Shown here: positions 6,558 to 8,137 of the stretch, in pieces | How the letters are laid out: every line of letters starts with the position of its first letter | Numbering within the stretch: position 1 is the stretch's first letter | Origin: Rhodospirillaceae bacterium | GTDB lineage: Bacteria; Pseudomonadota; Alphaproteobacteria; Rhodospirillales; Rhodospirillaceae | Assembly: GCA_002691085.1 (NCBI GenBank) | Contig: NZGX01000063.1 | Span: 4,542 to 12,678 of the forward strand | Direction of reading: 5' to 3' | Length of the DNA stretch: 8,137 bases | Made by a program: the position numbers and the translations under genes | Notes under the pieces: model-generated | Told to the model about the DNA's origin: nothing | The model's input: only the letters and a program-made list of their open reading frames with translations | The model's database searches: none

Positions 6558-7055
6558 TTAGTAAGTTTTACAAGAAACAATACCTGCTACGGGGATAACT
6601 AAGTCCCAACCTTCATTTTGTTGAAAACGAAGTGTACCTTGAGGAATTATTGCCCCATTTCTGGTATTGCCACTAGGTTCAGTCACAAAACTCAATGAAA
6701 CATTAAAACTACTGGAAACATATGTTTGCTGCATAAAGTGTCCAAGAACATTATTTCCCTCAGCAGTTTTTCTTTTAAGGTCAACCTCCTCTTCAGCAAT
6801 AACCATTTTTGCATCTGAATTTAAAGCAGATGCAAAGAAAATTAGATTCCTTCTCTGGGTTTTATCCCAGAGAAAAAGACCACAATCTGATTTATCTATT
6901 CTTTGTGGTCTTAAGGTGCCTATCAAACTGTTAAACTTATTTTCGTCTATGGTCTTACTAGTGTCAGAATATCTTCCTGGACTGGTTGTACAAGCATTTA
7001 AATTTATTACAACAGTGATAATAAATAATGCATAAAAGTATCTAAATATATTCAT
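6558..7055 (-). CDS. Lipoprotein encoded at the end of a type II secretion operon
   Basis: A 165-residue predicted lipoprotein with signal peptide and lipobox LNAC (lipidated C22), then a polar TTSPGRYSD linker. The mature part contains LRPQRIDKSDCGLFLWDKTQ at about 48-67 and a beta-rich remainder ending GIVSCKTY. C58 and C162 could form a disulfide in the periplasm. I recall similar small proteins with an RPQRx(4)DCGLFLW segment near general secretion genes in alphaproteobacteria, but I cannot name a family with certainty. The start lies 21 bases after the GspN stop on the same strand, so it is probably co-transcribed with gspM-gspN and may be an accessory lipoprotein of that machine. The Shine-Dalgarno is weak and distant. 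No hairpin terminator is visible after the stop. Confidence 0.75.
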   Translation of the reverse strand: MNIFRYFYALFIITVVINLNACTTSPGRYSDTSKTIDENKFNSLIGTLRPQRIDKSDCGLFLWDKTQRRNLIFFASALNSDAKMVIAEEEVDLKRKTAEGNNVLGHFMQQTYVSSSFNVSLSFVTEPSGNTRNGAIIPQGTLRFQQNEGWDLVIPVAGIVSCKTY

Positions 7056-7076
7056 AATGCAAAATATCCAAAGGAA

Positions 7077-7808
7077 TTAATATTTTAATGAAAAGCGCTC
7101 TGAGTAAACAAGAGAATTCCGAATTGTTTTAAATCCAAAACCCATAAGTAACATCTGATCAAATTCATTAACATTTCTTAAAGAAACATCAATTTGAATA
7201 TCATTTAGACTGTATAAAAACAAACTGAGACTATACTGTATATCTCCAAGTAAACCAAAAGAATTTGTACCTAAATAACCATTTTCACTACATACTAGAG
7301 GAAGAGTTAATCTTTGAGTTTCTGTGAGAAAAAATAAATTACCTTCTAAAGAAATATATCCATTGGCAGTTATACATTTATTATTTTGTATAGTAAAATT
7401 GGTATTATCAAGAATAAAATGGCCAGATACGTATTCAATATTACTCAATAAATCAGTATGTAAGTAAAACTCATTTATAATTACATCAATTTTGTTTGTA
7501 CTGTAAAATTCAGTAAAAATAAATAAGTTAAGGTCATTAGAATGAGACTTAAATGAATATTTTACTGATTTAGATAATGGATTGATACTATAAAGATTAA
7601 AATTGAGATCTGAAATAGGGATATCTTTAAATTTTAGACCTATTATAGAACCTTTAAAAATAGATCCAGTTATTTCCGTATAAGATAGATTATCAGTTTT
7701 TAAAAATCTGGATAAAATTATATTTGGGGGAATCAAGAGTGAAGTAATTAAAATTACAACAACTATTCCTAAAACAAACAAAAAAGAATTAATGAATTTT
7801 TTAATCAA
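7077..7808 (-). CDS. gspN: Type II secretion system protein N
   Basis: A 243-residue bitopic inner-membrane protein. Residues about 7-28 form one transmembrane helix ending in IPP, followed by a periplasmic domain. The segment ITGSIFKGSIIGLKF (46-60) matches the GspN signature usually written GTxWxG, and NLYSINPLS (71-79) corresponds to the W-x-L-x-P-x-x-L region. Two cysteines, C145 and C173, fit the cysteine pair I recall in this family. Length is usual for GspN (about 250). GspN is an accessory subunit present in only some type II systems. The start is TTG at 7808, which overlaps the GspM stop (TTGA), and there is no Shine-Dalgarno, so translation probably depends on coupling to gspM. No in-frame ATG occurs until near the C-terminus, which makes the TTG start credible. 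Its position after GspM strongly supports the call, despite low sequence conservation. Confidence 0.8.
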   Translation of the reverse strand: MIKKFINSFLFVLGIVVVILITSLLIPPNIILSRFLKTDNLSYTEITGSIFKGSIIGLKFKDIPISDLNFNLYSINPLSKSVKYSFKSHSNDLNLFIFTEFYSTNKIDVIINEFYLHTDLLSNIEYVSGHFILDNTNFTIQNNKCITANGYISLEGNLFFLTETQRLTLPLVCSENGYLGTNSFGLLGDIQYSLSLFLYSLNDIQIDVSLRNVNEFDQMLLMGFGFKTIRNSLVYSERFSLKY

Positions 7809-8137
7809 TTATTTTTTACTAATATAATTTGAGATTGAAGGTTATCAGAATCTATCGATTGCTGTATGTTTGCACTAATAACATTTATATTATGTTCAGT
7901 CGATAGCCGTATCAACCATGAAAATAATTGCGAAGTTTCTATATTATTAAACCAGAAAGAAACTGTACCATCATCTCCTACAGGTTGGATTCTTGTAACG
8001 CTTAAGTTCATATCCATTGCTAGACTATTAGCTAGTATTCGAGGCGATATGCTAGAGTTACTATTATTAATTTTAAAATTAATCTTCTTAATTTTTTCTG
8101 AAATATCTTTAACTTCATATAAATTTTTTAGATTAAG
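7805..8137 (-). CDS. gspM: Type II secretion system protein M, C-terminal part (cut by window edge)
   Basis: The reading frame stays open from the stop at 7805 to the window end, giving 110 visible residues. The ATG at 8017 is internal, since the 40 codons before it (beginning LNLKNLYEVKDIS) contain no stop. The visible part matches the periplasmic ferredoxin-like domain of GspM: a helix ending ILANSLAMDMNL, the strand LSVTRIQPVGDDGTVSFWF, the helix SQLFSWLIRLSTEHNINV, then the strand ISANIQQ and a last strand SQIILVK. GspM is a bitopic inner-membrane protein that stabilises GspL in the assembly platform. Its N-terminal cytoplasmic segment and transmembrane helix would lie beyond the edge. 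Gene order M then N is standard. GspM is inferred from domain pattern and neighbour, since sequence identity in this family is low. Confidence 0.78.
   Translation of the reverse strand, partial: LNLKNLYEVKDISEKIKKINFKINNSNSSISPRILANSLAMDMNLSVTRIQPVGDDGTVSFWFNNIETSQLFSWLIRLSTEHNINVISANIQQSIDSDNLQSQIILVKNN

Noticed and set aside
6667..7035. Plus-strand 122-residue open frame opposite the type II operon lipoprotein
   Set aside because: The opposite frame has a signal peptide, lipobox and operon position; this one has no recognisable feature.
8015..8017. ATG at 8017 as the true start of a 70-residue protein
   Set aside because: The frame is open through to the window edge and the upstream residues continue the GspM-like domain, so this is an internal methionine.

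Overview
The window is AT-rich (about one third G+C by eye), densely packed chromosomal DNA from a Gram-negative bacterium. A TonB-dependent receptor, two lipoproteins, a Tat-exported protein and type II secretion genes fit an aquatic proteobacterium. A marine SAR86-like gammaproteobacterium is my best guess from base composition, short gaps and gene content. A low-GC alphaproteobacterium cannot be excluded. I see no rRNA, tRNA, transposase, phage gene or CRISPR array, and no gene-free stretch longer than 300 bases.

Left part (1-5188) is a nutrient-uptake and metabolism neighbourhood. It holds a plus-strand aminoglycoside-phosphotransferase-fold kinase of the acyl-CoA-associated type, a plus-strand TonB-dependent outer-membrane receptor, a minus-strand Tat-exported DUF1838 protein convergent with the receptor, and a plus-strand glyoxalase I divergent from the DUF1838 gene. 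A strong hairpin terminator separates the receptor from the DUF1838 gene and may serve both.

Middle part (5189-6500) is the most interesting. An unrecognised 239-243 residue protein (plus) and a small TPR lipoprotein (minus) converge with only 15 bases between them. Each is preceded, in the correct orientation, by direct repeats of 11-bp period resembling PhoB (Pho box) operators. One is an array of four units at 5200-5237. The other is two abutting 18-bp boxes at 6411-6446, the first of which matches 16 of 18 positions of the Pho consensus as I recall it. A 23/24-bp tandem duplication lies just upstream of the second site.

Right part (6558-8137, minus strand) is the end of a type II secretion operon: the C-terminal part of GspM (cut by the window edge), GspN, and a lipoprotein. 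GspM and GspN overlap.

The main hypothesis is that the two convergent genes of unknown function form a small phosphate-starvation (or other OmpR-family) regulated module beside a type II secretion locus. The operator pattern is read directly from the sequence. The identity of the regulator and the link to secretion are inference.
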